Below are positions 28,810 to 38,418 of a stretch of 64,000 bases of DNA, piece by piece. How positions within the stretch are numbered: the first letter of the stretch is position 1; each line of letters opens with the position of its first letter. The DNA lies in assembly GCF_002127535.1 (NCBI RefSeq), contig NZ_MUBJ01000008.1, positions 124,001-188,000 of the forward strand, in the 5' to 3' direction. Position numbers and translations under genes: made by a program. The notes beneath the pieces are model-generated. The model saw nothing but the letters and a program-made list of their open reading frames with translations, searched no databases and was not told the DNA's origin. The DNA is from Xenorhabdus vietnamensis. Its GTDB lineage: Bacteria > Pseudomonadota > Gammaproteobacteria > Enterobacterales > Enterobacteriaceae.

Positions 28810-29553
28810 TTAAGCCGGATTAGGAATATCGATAAAAATTACATCCAACCCATAATTATTCGCCAACCATTCACCGAGCGCTTTGATACCATAGCGCTCG
28901 GTTGCGTGATGCCCTGCCGCAAAAAAATGCAGTCCCATTTCACGGGCAACATGAATAGTTTTTTCTGATACTTCTCCCGTCACAAAGGCATCAACACCAA
29001 ATTCAGCTGCCTGTTCAATAAAACTTTGGCCACCACCTGTACACCATGCCAATGTGCGGATTTCTTCTGGTGCATTATCACCACAATGCAGCACTTTTCT
29101 CTCCAGATTTTTTTCAAGGCGTCCGGTCAATTCTGCTCGCGTAATAGGTTGATCAAAAACGCCATGAGGAAGAAAAGTATCAATCTCGCCTATAACCTTC
29201 ACACCCATCTGACGCGCTAATTGGACATTATTACCCAAAGCAGGATGGGCATCTAACGGGAGATGATAACCATACAGGTTGATATCATTACAGAGTAGTG
29301 TTTGTAAGCGACGGCGTTTCATGCCACGAATAACAGGAGATTCATTCTTCCAAAAGTATCCATGATGAACGATGACAGCATCCGCCTCAAGGCGAACGGC
29401 TTCATCCAGTAATGCCTGACAAGCTGTCACGCCTGTAATCACCCGCTGAACATGGGAACGGCCTTCCACCTGTAATCCATTAGGAGCATAGTCTTGAAAT
29501 TCACGGACTCTCAATTCCGTATTGAGCACATGTTCCAATTCAACATTGTTCAT
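28810..29553 (-). CDS. ybgI: Nif3-like dinuclear metal-binding protein YbgI
   Basis: YbgI belongs to the NIF3/GTP cyclohydrolase type 2-like family, toroidal hexamers with a dinuclear metal site and a still uncertain enzymatic role. The start at 29553 (MNNVELEHVLN), preceded by AAGGGGA, gives 247 residues, exactly the E. coli length; an upstream in-frame ATG at 29598 would add 15 residues. Metal-ligand motifs VIVHHGYFWKNE, YGYHLPLDAHPALGNN and FAAGHHATERYG are all present. In E. coli it is followed by ybgJKL and nei towards gltA; those genes are not in this window. Confidence 0.94.
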   Translation of the reverse strand: MNNVELEHVLNTELRVREFQDYAPNGLQVEGRSHVQRVITGVTACQALLDEAVRLEADAVIVHHGYFWKNESPVIRGMKRRRLQTLLCNDINLYGYHLPLDAHPALGNNVQLARQMGVKVIGEIDTFLPHGVFDQPITRAELTGRLEKNLERKVLHCGDNAPEEIRTLAWCTGGGQSFIEQAAEFGVDAFVTGEVSEKTIHVAREMGLHFFAAGHHATERYGIKALGEWLANNYGLDVIFIDIPNPA

Positions 29554-29714
29554 CACATTCCCCTTGTCATTTAGCCTTTTCTTCACCATAAAATACATAC
29601 CTGCCGTGAATTAAGCCAATCCATCCACCAAATTGTCTATGCCTGTCATCTTCCAGGCCAGACTCTAAACAGATTGGATATTAAAGATCTTAGGTTATAA
29701 ATGTACGTCTTAAT
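29554..29714. other. ybgI upstream non-coding DNA
   Basis: Together with the ybfA terminator this forms a 337-base gap between ybgI and ybfA. It is AT-rich and shows no coding potential on either strand apart from short spurious frames. It should contain the ybgI promoter. Confidence 0.5.
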
Positions 29715-29756
29715 TACATATAAAACAAAACACCTCGCTAGCATAGCAAGGTGTCA
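29715..29756 (-). terminator. Rho-independent terminator downstream of ybfA
   Basis: An 11-bp stem with one wobble (29730-29740 with 29744-29754) and a 3-base loop are followed on the minus strand by TTTTGTTTTAT. It is 137 bases past the ybfA stop, implying a long 3' untranslated region or an unseen small transcript between. Confidence 0.75.
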
Positions 29757-29890
29757 AAAACTATATTCAAGATAATAATTCAAGGTAATATATTCAAAAT
29801 ATTGTATTTGAAATATTCGTTCAGGCAGAGAAATCAAGAATGAAAACCTAAGGGGCAGAAAAGGCTATTAGGCTCCGTCATAATGCTGTT

Positions 29891-30100
29891 TTAGCGATTT
29901 CGAGTGCCTGAAGCCATTTCTGAACATTCCAGCCATACTGGTTTATCACTGGTTTTTATCCATACTTTATGAAGATAGCTATAAAAACGGGCCCGATCTC
30001 GACGAAATAGCATGACAGGCAGCGCAATGACGCCCAATGATATAGCGCCTATACGCCGCAAGAGAATCTGCTGCCAAGAGTATTCACGATATGTAGACAT
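29891..30100 (-). CDS. ybfA: Conserved small protein YbfA (DUF2517)
   Basis: The 69-residue protein is homologous to E. coli YbfA, which also lies divergently next to kdpFABC. The conserved core [18 protein letters not shown] (a single hydrophobic segment) is followed by [14 protein letters not shown] and the KTSDKPVW motif. The start at 30100 follows a strong GAGGAGG; the ATG seven codons upstream overlaps that site and is unlikely. The function is unknown; the single hydrophobic helix suggests an inner-membrane protein. Confidence 0.92.
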   Translation of the reverse strand: MSTYREYSWQQILLRRIGAISLGVIALPVMLFRRDRARFYSYLHKVWIKTSDKPVWLECSEMASGTRNR

Positions 30101-30451
30101 TGATACCCTCCTCATGGGCATAACCTGTAAGACGCATAAAATTTTACCTGATAAAGTGAAAATTTACTACTCATCAGACCACTTTTTTAGTGGCATAAAT
30201 CACCTTTTTTTTCTGGTTGCGTAATTTTATTACAAAACCATACTTAAACAGAAACAAATCCAACAATTTCAAAACAAAAAATCAACCTGAGCATTGTTGC
30301 TACACTTGCCTTAATGATGATTTTTCGATGGGTTCCACAGCTTATTTATACTTTTTTTACACTTTAGGCAGTTCTTTTAACAACTTCTTTGTATGGTCAT
30401 TCCTATGCTGTAACTGTCTATTTCTTAAAGCAATAAGCAAGGAGATAAACC
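30101..30451. promoter_or_regulatory. ybfA / kdp divergent promoter region
   Basis: This is 351 bases of non-coding DNA between ybfA and kdpF. It holds the KdpE operator described separately, and a T-rich tract TTTTTTAGTGG near 30182. The kdp promoter elements should lie between 30363 and 30440. Confidence 0.6.
30345..30362 (+). promoter_or_regulatory. KdpE operator upstream of kdpFABC
   Basis: The sequence TTTATACTTTTTTTACAC matches the T-rich operator that KdpE protects upstream of the E. coli kdpF promoter. It lies 90 bases before the kdpF start and is the expected target of the KdpE encoded in this same cluster, turning the operon on under potassium limitation. Confidence 0.75.
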
Positions 30452-30541
30452 ATGAATATATACCTTGTCCTCGGCATTTTTCTAGTAACGCTATTACTGA
30501 TCTATCTAATTTATGCGTTAATAAATGCGGAGGATTTTTAA
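30452..30541 (+). CDS. kdpF: Potassium-transporting ATPase small subunit KdpF
   Basis: KdpF is a 29-residue single-helix peptide that stabilises the KdpFABC complex. Its sequence MNIYLVLGIFLVTLLL...NAEDF is one membrane span with a short acidic tail, as in E. coli (29 aa). A strong AAGGAG precedes the ATG, and its stop codon directly abuts the kdpA ATG. Size and position make the assignment secure. Confidence 0.93.
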   Translation: MNIYLVLGIFLVTLLLIYLIYALINAEDF

Positions 30542-32239
30542 ATGGTAGCATCAGCTTTTTTACTGATTGCCAGCTTCCTGTTCATATTGTTTCTGTTGAG
30601 TAAGCCTCTTGGGAATTTAATCGCCAGACTTATCGAAGGTGACTTACCTCTCTGGTTAACAAAAACAGAAGTCATCCTATGGCGTTGTTGTGGCTTGCAA
30701 AAACCCGGCCATGATGTCAAAGAAATGAACTGGTGGCAGTATGCGCTTGCGATCCTCGCATTCAATATAACGGGGTTATTGCTACTATTTACCCTGCTGA
30801 TCAACCAAGACCACTTGCCATTGAATCCACAACATTTTGCTGGCATGAAATGGGATCTGGCACTCAATACCGCAATCAGTTTTATCACGAATACCAATTG
30901 GCAAGCTTATAGTGGAGAAAATACTCTCAGTTATCTGAGCCAAATGACTGGACTGACTGTTCAGAATTTTCTGTCTGCAGCAACCGGAATTTCTGTAGCT
31001 TTTGCCTTGATGCGGGCTTTTTCTCGTCAAAACACGAAAACCGTGGGAAACGCATGGATCGATATCACACGTATTACTTTATATCTTTTACTTCCGCTTG
31101 CGGTCATCATTGCTCTATTCTTTGTCAGTCAAGGCGTTATCCAAAACTTTTCTCCCTATGCACTCATCCACACTCTGGAAGGGCAACAACAATTGATTCC
31201 CATGGGACCAGTTGCTTCTCAAGAGGCCATAAAACTTTTAGGCACTAATGGCGGTGGATTTTTTGGGGCAAACTCAGCCCACCCATTTGAAAACCCAACT
31301 GCACTCAGTAACTTCGTTCAGATTCTGACTATTTTCTTGATCCCCTGCGCATTATGTTTCGCATTCGGTCTGGTTGTTGGAGACAATCGCCAGGGATATT
31401 CCCTGCTCTGGGCGATGAGCATTGTTTTCATTATTGCCACCAGTATAGTGATGTATGCCGAAACCGCAGGTAATCCCCATCTCACATCCCCCGATATCAG
31501 CAACCACTTTAATATGGAAGGAAAGGAATCCCGCTTTGGTATCCTTGCTTCTTCCCTTTATAGCGTTGTAACGACCGCAGCTTCCTGTGGTGCCGTAAAT
31601 GCCATGCATGATTCCTTTACCCCATTAGGTGGCATGATACCGCTCTGGTTGATGCAGATTGGTGAAGTCATATTCGGTGGGGTAGGCTCTGGTTTCTATG
31701 GCATGTTACTGTTCGTTCTGCTTGCTGTATTTATTGCAGGCTTGATGATTGGGCGGGCACCAGAATATTTAGGCAAAAAAATTGATGTCCATGACATGAA
31801 AATGGTCGCCCTGGCGATTTTAGTTACCCCATCTCTCGTTCTCTTAGGAAGCGCTCTGGCTATTTCAACCGACGCAGGTCGCAGCGTTATTGCAAATCCC
31901 GGCGCTCACGGCTTTACTGAAGTGCTTTATGCTTTTTCATCCACAGCCAACAACAACGGAAGTGCCTTTGCCGGATTAAATGCCAACAGTGTCTTTTATA
32001 ACCTGCTATTAGGAGCAACTATGTTTCTTGGTCGCTTTGGTGTCATTCTATCTGTTCTGGCAATTGCTGGCTCCATGGTTAACAAAAAACGCCAATCTAT
32101 TAGCAATGGCACCTTACCGACCTATGGTTCCCTCTTCATTGGATTATTAATTCTGGTCATTTTACTGATTGGTGCTCTCACGTTTATCCCTGCTCTGGCC
32201 CTTGGCCCTATCGCAGAACACCTACAACTTTGGCAGTGA
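30542..32239 (+). CDS. kdpA: Potassium-transporting ATPase potassium-binding subunit KdpA
   Basis: KdpA is the channel-like subunit that selects potassium for the Kdp pump. It has 565 residues (E. coli 557) with about ten membrane helices and four degenerate selectivity-filter P loops: [47 protein letters not shown] and [13 protein letters not shown]. The translation start lies immediately after kdpF, with GCGGAGG as its ribosome-binding site inside the kdpF end. Confidence 0.96.
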   Translation: MVASAFLLIASFLFILFLLSKPLGNLIARLIEGDLPLWLTKTEVILWRCCGLQKPGHDVKEMNWWQYALAILAFNITGLLLLFTLLINQDHLPLNPQHFAGMKWDLALNTAISFITNTNWQAYSGENTLSYLSQMTGLTVQNFLSAATGISVAFALMRAFSRQNTKTVGNAWIDITRITLYLLLPLAVIIALFFVSQGVIQNFSPYALIHTLEGQQQLIPMGPVASQEAIKLLGTNGGGFFGANSAHPFENPTALSNFVQILTIFLIPCALCFAFGLVVGDNRQGYSLLWAMSIVFIIATSIVMYAETAGNPHLTSPDISNHFNMEGKESRFGILASSLYSVVTTAASCGAVNAMHDSFTPLGGMIPLWLMQIGEVIFGGVGSGFYGMLLFVLLAVFIAGLMIGRAPEYLGKKIDVHDMKMVALAILVTPSLVLLGSALAISTDAGRSVIANPGAHGFTEVLYAFSSTANNNGSAFAGLNANSVFYNLLLGATMFLGRFGVILSVLAIAGSMVNKKRQSISNGTLPTYGSLFIGLLILVILLIGALTFIPALALGPIAEHLQLWQ

Positions 32240-32255
32240 GAGTGTGAGGTAAGAC

Positions 32256-34319
32256 ATGAAAAATAAACAACAAGTATTATTTGAACCAACTTTAATTCGC
32301 CATGCACTTATCGATTCGTTAAAAAAATGTCATCCAGCCCGGCAATGGCGTAACCCGGTCATGTTCGTTGTTTATGTGGGAAGTTGCCTGACCACTGCAT
32401 TATGGATTGGCATATTAATGGGACAATTCACAGGCAATATACTATTTACCGGAGCTATTGCTCTCTGGTTATGGATTACCGTACTGTTTGCCAACTTTGC
32501 CGAAGCGCTGGCAGAAGGACGCAGCAAAGCTCAAGCATCCAGCCTGAAAAGCGTAAAAAGCACCAGTTGGGCAACCAAACTGGCATCCTCCAACCATGAG
32601 GCCGAAAAAGAAAAAGTCACTTCTGATACTTTGCGCAAAGGCGATATTGTGCTGGTAAAAGCAGGAGAAATCATTCCTTGTGATGGTGAAGTCCTTGAAG
32701 GAGGAGCTTCCGTTGATGAAAGCGCTATTACAGGAGAATCTGCACCAGTTATCCGCGAATCAGGAGGTGACTTTTCTTCTGTCACTGGAGGTACGCGAGT
32801 TTTATCAGATTGGCTAATCGTCGAATGCACTGTCAATCCGGGAGAAACTTTTTTAGACAGAATGATTTCAATGGTTGAAGGGGCCAAGCGGCGTAAAACG
32901 CCCAATGAAATAGCCCTCACCATTTTGCTTACTGCACTAACCATTATTTTCCTGCTGGTTTGTGTAAGCCTGCTGCCTTTTTCCTTGTTCAGTGTTCAAG
33001 CCAATCAATCTGGCGCTTCCATTACACTCACTGTATTGATTGCTTTACTGGTTTGCCTGATCCCCACCACCATTGGTGGATTATTGTCAGCCATTGGTGT
33101 TGCTGGTATGAGCCGTATGCTGGAAGCCAATATCATCGCCACCAGCGGGCGTGCTATTGAAGCTGCCGGAGATGTGGATGTCCTGCTACTCGATAAAACC
33201 GGCACTATCACACTAGGAAATCGTCAGGCATCTCAATTTTTGCCCGCCCCTGACGTAACAGAACGGCAGTTGGCTGATGCTGCCCAACTCTCTTCTCTTG
33301 CAGATGAAACACCTGAAGGGCGCAGTATCGTGATCCTTGCCAAACAACGTTTCAATATGCGTGAGCGAGATCTTCGAGAATTAAAAGCCACATTCGTTCC
33401 TTTCTCTGCCATGACACGCATGAGTGGGATCAATATCGGTAATCGCATGATCCGCAAAGGCGCTGTCGATGCTATTCGTCGCTATATTGAAGTCAACCAC
33501 AGTCATTTTCCTGATGTTATTGACAAATTAGTACAACAAGTCGCGCATAAAGGGGGGACACCGTTGGTCGTTGCTGAAAACCAGCAGGTCTTGGGAGTTG
33601 TTGCCTTGAAAGATATTGTGAAGGGGGGGATTAAAGAACGCTTCAGTGAAATGCGCAAGATGGGGATCAAAACCGTCATGATCACGGGAGACAATCATCT
33701 AACTGCCGCTGCAATTGCAGCCGAAGCAGGCGTTGATGACTTTTTGGCAGAAGCCACTCCTGAAGCAAAACTCGCCCTGATCCGCCAATATCAGTCCGAA
33801 GGGCGTCTGGTTGCCATGACCGGTGATGGTACAAACGATGCACCGGCACTGGCACAAGCAGATGTTGCCGTTGCCATGAATTCAGGGACACAAGCGGCGA
33901 AAGAGGCAGGCAATATGGTTGACCTGGATTCCAATCCTACCAAGTTGATTGAGGTTGTACATATCGGCAAGCAGATGTTAATGACCCGCGGTGCTTTGAC
34001 TACATTCAGCATTGCCAATGATATTGCTAAATATTTTGCCATCATTCCCGCTGCTTTTTCAGTTACATATCCACAACTGAATGCATTAAACATCATGCGC
34101 CTTCATTCTCCGGAATCAGCGGTGCTTTCTGCTGTTATCTTCAATGCGATAATCATAATTTTTCTACTGCCATTGGCGCTGAAAGGCGTCAGTTACCGCC
34201 CAATGAACGCATTACTGCTCTTGCGACGAAACCTATGGATATATGGCCTTAGTGGTTTGCTTGTGCCTTTTGCCGGCATCAAGCTCATTGATATGTTGCT
34301 TACTGCCTTAATTTTTTAA
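32256..34319 (+). CDS. kdpB: Potassium-transporting P-type ATPase subunit KdpB
   Basis: KdpB is the energising P-type ATPase of the Kdp pump. Among its 687 residues (E. coli 682), the phosphorylated aspartate is D313 in [12 protein letters not shown]. The actuator domain has [12 protein letters not shown], and the hinge has [27 protein letters not shown]. The nucleotide domain contains GTRV and KGAVDAIRR segments. About seven membrane helices fit the family. It starts 16 bases after kdpA. Confidence 0.97.
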   Translation: MKNKQQVLFEPTLIRHALIDSLKKCHPARQWRNPVMFVVYVGSCLTTALWIGILMGQFTGNILFTGAIALWLWITVLFANFAEALAEGRSKAQASSLKSVKSTSWATKLASSNHEAEKEKVTSDTLRKGDIVLVKAGEIIPCDGEVLEGGASVDESAITGESAPVIRESGGDFSSVTGGTRVLSDWLIVECTVNPGETFLDRMISMVEGAKRRKTPNEIALTILLTALTIIFLLVCVSLLPFSLFSVQANQSGASITLTVLIALLVCLIPTTIGGLLSAIGVAGMSRMLEANIIATSGRAIEAAGDVDVLLLDKTGTITLGNRQASQFLPAPDVTERQLADAAQLSSLADETPEGRSIVILAKQRFNMRERDLRELKATFVPFSAMTRMSGINIGNRMIRKGAVDAIRRYIEVNHSHFPDVIDKLVQQVAHKGGTPLVVAENQQVLGVVALKDIVKGGIKERFSEMRKMGIKTVMITGDNHLTAAAIAAEAGVDDFLAEATPEAKLALIRQYQSEGRLVAMTGDGTNDAPALAQADVAVAMNSGTQAAKEAGNMVDLDSNPTKLIEVVHIGKQMLMTRGALTTFSIANDIAKYFAIIPAAFSVTYPQLNALNIMRLHSPESAVLSAVIFNAIIIIFLLPLALKGVSYRPMNALLLLRRNLWIYGLSGLLVPFAGIKLIDMLLTALIF

Positions 34320-34332
34320 CAGGTGATGAAAA

Positions 34333-34914
34333 ATGAACTGGTTACGTTCCTCCATTGTTCTGTTGGTATTTCTTAGCTTAATCACAGGGATAGCCTATCC
34401 ATTATTGGTAACGGGAATATCAGAGTTCTTATTTCCCCATCAAGCCAAAGGATCGCTAATCGAGCAGAACGGCAAATTCGTTGGCTCTGAATTAATTGGT
34501 CAAAATTTTACCAAATCTATCTATTTTCATGGGCGTCCTTCCATGACAGCTGGGAAACCATATAACGCTCTATCATCAGGAGGTAGCAATCTCGCTGTGA
34601 TCAACCCCGAACTGAAAGACAAAATACACCAAAACATTATCCGAATAAGTTCATTTAATCATTTCCCAAAATATCCGATCCCGGTTGATTTAATTCTGGC
34701 ATCCGGTAGTGGGCTCGATCCCCATATATCTCCTGAAGCAGCTGAATTTCAGGCTCAACGTGTGGCAGTGGCCCGTCACTTATCGCTTGAAGCCATTCAT
34801 AAACTCATTCAGCAGCACATTCAATATCCCCTGCTGGAATATATGGGAAGACCTATAGTAAATGTATTGGAACTGAATCTGGCATTGGATAATCTAGACC
34901 CAAAAGGCAGATAA
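34333..34914 (+). CDS. kdpC: Potassium-transporting ATPase KdpC subunit
   Basis: KdpC is a periplasm-facing single-span subunit that may help potassium loading of KdpA. It has 193 residues (E. coli 190). The N-terminal helix is SIVLLVFLSLITGIAYPLLVTGI, and the conserved soluble-domain blocks are GSELIGQNF, YFHGRPSMTAG, YNALSSGGSNL and LASGSGLDPHISPEAA. It is followed after 3 bases by kdpD. Confidence 0.95.
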   Translation: MNWLRSSIVLLVFLSLITGIAYPLLVTGISEFLFPHQAKGSLIEQNGKFVGSELIGQNFTKSIYFHGRPSMTAGKPYNALSSGGSNLAVINPELKDKIHQNIIRISSFNHFPKYPIPVDLILASGSGLDPHISPEAAEFQAQRVAVARHLSLEAIHKLIQQHIQYPLLEYMGRPIVNVLELNLALDNLDPKGR

Positions 34915-34917
34915 GAT

Positions 34918-37632
34918 ATGGAGCACAATGAACCACAACGCCCCGATCCTGATGACTTGCTGATACTAGCAAACGAAAAACCACGCGGTAAATTAAAAAT
35001 ATTTTTCGGTGCTTGTGCAGGTGTTGGCAAAACTTACTCCATGCTGCAAGAAGCTCAACGGTTGCTGGCACAAGGGTTAGATGTCATTGTCGGCATTGTT
35101 GAAACCCATGATCGACAAGAAACTGCGGCTCTGCTGAAAGGCTTGCCCCAACTACCCCCAAAATATTTCCGCTCTCGTCAGCGCAGGATGGCGGCATTTG
35201 ATATTGATGCCGCCCTTGCCCGCCATCCAGCCATTATTTTGATGGACGAACTGGCATTCAGTAATCCTAAAGGTTGCCGCCATCCGAAACGCTGGCAAGA
35301 TGTAGAAGAATTACTGGAAGCCGGTATTGATGTCCTGACTACTATCAACGTACAGCACTTAGAAAGTCTGAATGATGTTGTTGGTGGCATTACCGGTATT
35401 CGTGTTCGGGAAACGATTCCCGACCATATATTTGATCAGGCCGATGACGTTGTTCTGGTTGATTTACCTCCTGATGATCTGCGTCAGCGACTCAATGATG
35501 GCAAGGTTTATATTTCAAGTCAGGCTGAACGTGCCATTGAACATTTTTTCCGTAAAGGGAACCTGATCGCCCTGCGTGAATTGGCATTGCGTCGCACAGC
35601 AGATCGCGTGGATGATCAAATGCGTGCTTTTCGTGATACCCAAGGAAGAGAACCCGTATGGCATACGCGAGAGAATTTGTTGCTGTGTATTGGCTACAGC
35701 GCAGGCAATGAAAAACTGATTAGGAAAGCAGCTCGCTTGGCAGCTAAACTCAATTGTGTCTGGCATGCCGTTTACGTTGAAACGCCCAGGCTACACCAAT
35801 TGCCAGAAAGCAAACGACACACTATTTTACAAGCCTTGAAACTGGCACAAGATCTGGGAGCTGAAACCGCAACCCTTTCCGATTCCCATGAAGAAAAAGC
35901 CATCCTGCACTATGCCAGAGAGCATAACCTGGGAAAAATCCTGATTGGTCGCTATCACAATTCACATTCCAATTTCTTTGGTTTTAAATGGTACCGCGAT
36001 TTTGCAGAACGACTGGGAAAACTCGGCCCTGATTTAGATTTGATAATTGTTGCATTGGAAGATAAAAAACACGGGTACAAAGAGCCACAAGATAGCCGAA
36101 CATTTAATGATAAATGGCGAACCCCGGTTCAGGGTTTTTTAATGGCCATTGCGCTCTGTGCCCTCATTACGCTTTTTTCTCGGGCTTTTTTACTAACCCT
36201 CGATAAAGCCAACCTGGTGACACTCTATCTGCTCGGTGTTGTCATCATCGCCCTGTTTTATGGTCGTTGGCCATCCGTTTTTGCTGCTTTCATCAATGTC
36301 ATCTGTTTCGACATTTTCTTTGTCCAGCCACACTGGTCATTGGCAGTCAAAGATATGCAATATTTGCTCACACTGACCGTAATGTTGATTGTCGGGGCGG
36401 TTGTCGGAAATCTCACCGCAAGTATACGTTATCAGGCCAGAGTAGCCCGTTACCGCGAGCAACGAACACGGCATCTATATGAAATAACCCGTGAACTGAG
36501 TAAGGCTCTGAACGAAGAAGATATAGCCCGTATTAGCTATCACTTTCTATCCAACAGCTTTCAGGCAAAAACGGGGTTACTGCTGCCAGATAGCCATCAT
36601 CACTTATATCAAGTGAAGACCAACAATGGTGGTCAGATGCAAATTGACGAAGCGATCGCCAAATGGTGTTTTGATAAAAAACAATCCGCCGGAGCAGGAA
36701 CTGATACATTACCGGGAGTACCTTATCAATTATTGCCCATCGCCACGCCCTCGCAGGTGTTTGCCGTCCTCGCCATTGAATCCCCTAACCTGCGCCAATT
36801 ACTGGTACCGGAACAACAACGGTTATTACAAACCTTTACAGGACTCATAGCCAACGCACTGGAACGTTTATACCTTACCCGCAGTGCAGAATCCGCTAAG
36901 TTAGAAACTGAACGGGAGCAACTGCGTAATTCATTGCTGGCAGCTCTATCCCACGATTTACGTACTCCATTAACCATACTATTTGGGCAATCAGAAATAC
37001 TGTTGATGGATTTATCTATAGAAAACTCACCACATATTCAAAAGGTTAGCCAAATTCGCCAGCAAATCCTCAGTACTTCGCGACTGGTCAATAACCTGCT
37101 TGATATGGCTCGACTTCAATCAGGCGGCATTCAACTCAACCCCAAATGGCATTCACTGGAAGAAATTGTTGGTAGTGCCCTGCGTTCTCTGGAATACACT
37201 CTTAATCGCTACACAGTAGAACTTTCCTTGCCCAACGATTTATTACTGCATTGTGATGCCACGTTGCTGGAGCGTGTTTTTATCAATCTGCTCGAAAACG
37301 CTATTAAATACACTACTGAACAGACTCCCTTGGGCATACAAGCCACAATCGAGAAAAAAAACGCTCAAAAACAGTTGCATATTGAAGTCTGGGATGCGGG
37401 AACAGGAATCCTATCAGGGCAAGAAAAACTTATTTTTAATAAATTCTCCCGCGCCAGCAAAGAATCAGCCATATCCGGTGTCGGGCTAGGTTTGGCAATC
37501 TGCCGATCCATTATTGAAATCCACGGTGGAAAAATTTGGGCTGCTAACAATAAAAAAGGTGGAGCTAGTTTTCATTTTCTTCTACCGTTGGAAGATCCAC
37601 CAAAAATTGAAAATATTCTCGAGGACATGTGA
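34918..37632 (+). CDS. kdpD: Potassium-sensing histidine kinase KdpD
   Basis: KdpD is the membrane sensor kinase that phosphorylates KdpE at low potassium or high ionic strength. It has 904 residues (E. coli 894). The N-terminal KdpD domain has a Walker A motif in FFGACAGVGKTYSM. A universal-stress-like domain (about 250-375), four membrane helices (about 400-500) and a GAF-like domain follow. The kinase core has H679 in ALSHDLRTPLT and N/G boxes NLLENAIKY, DAGTGI and GVGLGLAI. Its TGA overlaps the kdpE GTG start, giving translational coupling. Confidence 0.96.
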   Translation: MEHNEPQRPDPDDLLILANEKPRGKLKIFFGACAGVGKTYSMLQEAQRLLAQGLDVIVGIVETHDRQETAALLKGLPQLPPKYFRSRQRRMAAFDIDAALARHPAIILMDELAFSNPKGCRHPKRWQDVEELLEAGIDVLTTINVQHLESLNDVVGGITGIRVRETIPDHIFDQADDVVLVDLPPDDLRQRLNDGKVYISSQAERAIEHFFRKGNLIALRELALRRTADRVDDQMRAFRDTQGREPVWHTRENLLLCIGYSAGNEKLIRKAARLAAKLNCVWHAVYVETPRLHQLPESKRHTILQALKLAQDLGAETATLSDSHEEKAILHYAREHNLGKILIGRYHNSHSNFFGFKWYRDFAERLGKLGPDLDLIIVALEDKKHGYKEPQDSRTFNDKWRTPVQGFLMAIALCALITLFSRAFLLTLDKANLVTLYLLGVVIIALFYGRWPSVFAAFINVICFDIFFVQPHWSLAVKDMQYLLTLTVMLIVGAVVGNLTASIRYQARVARYREQRTRHLYEITRELSKALNEEDIARISYHFLSNSFQAKTGLLLPDSHHHLYQVKTNNGGQMQIDEAIAKWCFDKKQSAGAGTDTLPGVPYQLLPIATPSQVFAVLAIESPNLRQLLVPEQQRLLQTFTGLIANALERLYLTRSAESAKLETEREQLRNSLLAALSHDLRTPLTILFGQSEILLMDLSIENSPHIQKVSQIRQQILSTSRLVNNLLDMARLQSGGIQLNPKWHSLEEIVGSALRSLEYTLNRYTVELSLPNDLLLHCDATLLERVFINLLENAIKYTTEQTPLGIQATIEKKNAQKQLHIEVWDAGTGILSGQEKLIFNKFSRASKESAISGVGLGLAICRSIIEIHGGKIWAANNKKGGASFHFLLPLEDPPKIENILEDM

Positions 37633-38372
37633 GCATCGTTAACGTGAATACAGCCAATATCAGTACGATCAAAGACAGTAAAATCTTAATTATTGAAGAC
37701 GAAAAAGAGATCCGACGTTTTGTCCGGCTGGCATTGGAAGGTGAAAATTGGCAGATTTTTGAATGTGATACATTAAAACGAGGTTTAATTGAAGCCGCAA
37801 CCCGTAAACCTGATTTATTGATCCTTGATCTGGGATTACCCGATGGTAACGGAATTGATTTGATCCGAGATATTCGCCAATGGAGCGATATTCCTATCAT
37901 CGTACTGTCTGCCCGTGACAGTGAAAAAGATAAAGTTACGGCATTGGATTATGGTGCTGATGATTATCTCAGTAAACCTTTTGGCATCAACGAACTGATC
38001 GCCAGAGTTCGTGTTGCACTACGCCGCACATCCAAAGCTAATCAATCTGATCCCGTGATATATTTTTCAGATATCCAAGTAGATTTGATCAACCGTCGAG
38101 TTTTGAAAGGCCACGATGAGCTTCATTTAATACCAATTCATTTAACACCAATAGAATATCGTCTACTGACTGAATTGCTGGCTAACCGTGGCAAGGTGCT
38201 GACGCAACGCTATTTACTCAACCATGTCTGGGGGCCAAATTACGTCGAACATAGTCATTACCTGAGAATTTATATGGGACATCTGCGACAAAAACTAGAA
38301 ACCGACCCCGCTCGTCCTAAGCATTTACTGACAGAAACAGGAATCGGTTATCGGTTTATGTCTGATGAGTAA
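37629..38372 (+). CDS. kdpE: Response regulator KdpE
   Basis: KdpE is an OmpR-family transcription factor that activates kdpFABC. The receiver domain contains the acidic pocket IIEDEKEIRRF and the phosphoacceptor D67 in LLILDLGLPDG, with K in YLSKPFG. The C-terminal winged helix ends in SHYLRIYMGHLRQKLETDPARPKHLLTETGIGYRF. Translation seems to start at GTG 37629 inside the kdpD stop, giving an N-terminal extension of about 15 residues over E. coli KdpE. A five-residue insertion before LTPIEYRLL arises from a near-perfect local duplication (HLIPI-HLTPI). Confidence 0.94.
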   Translation: MSIVNVNTANISTIKDSKILIIEDEKEIRRFVRLALEGENWQIFECDTLKRGLIEAATRKPDLLILDLGLPDGNGIDLIRDIRQWSDIPIIVLSARDSEKDKVTALDYGADDYLSKPFGINELIARVRVALRRTSKANQSDPVIYFSDIQVDLINRRVLKGHDELHLIPIHLTPIEYRLLTELLANRGKVLTQRYLLNHVWGPNYVEHSHYLRIYMGHLRQKLETDPARPKHLLTETGIGYRFMSDE

Positions 38373-38418
38373 ATTAAATATCCCAGCTCAGGGTAATCAA
38401 ACAGTTTGCCTGATTTCG

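Noticed and set aside
30217-30603. Plus-strand frame across the kdp promoter region and kdpF
   Set aside because: It covers the KdpE operator and kdpF in another frame; kdpF itself is well supported.
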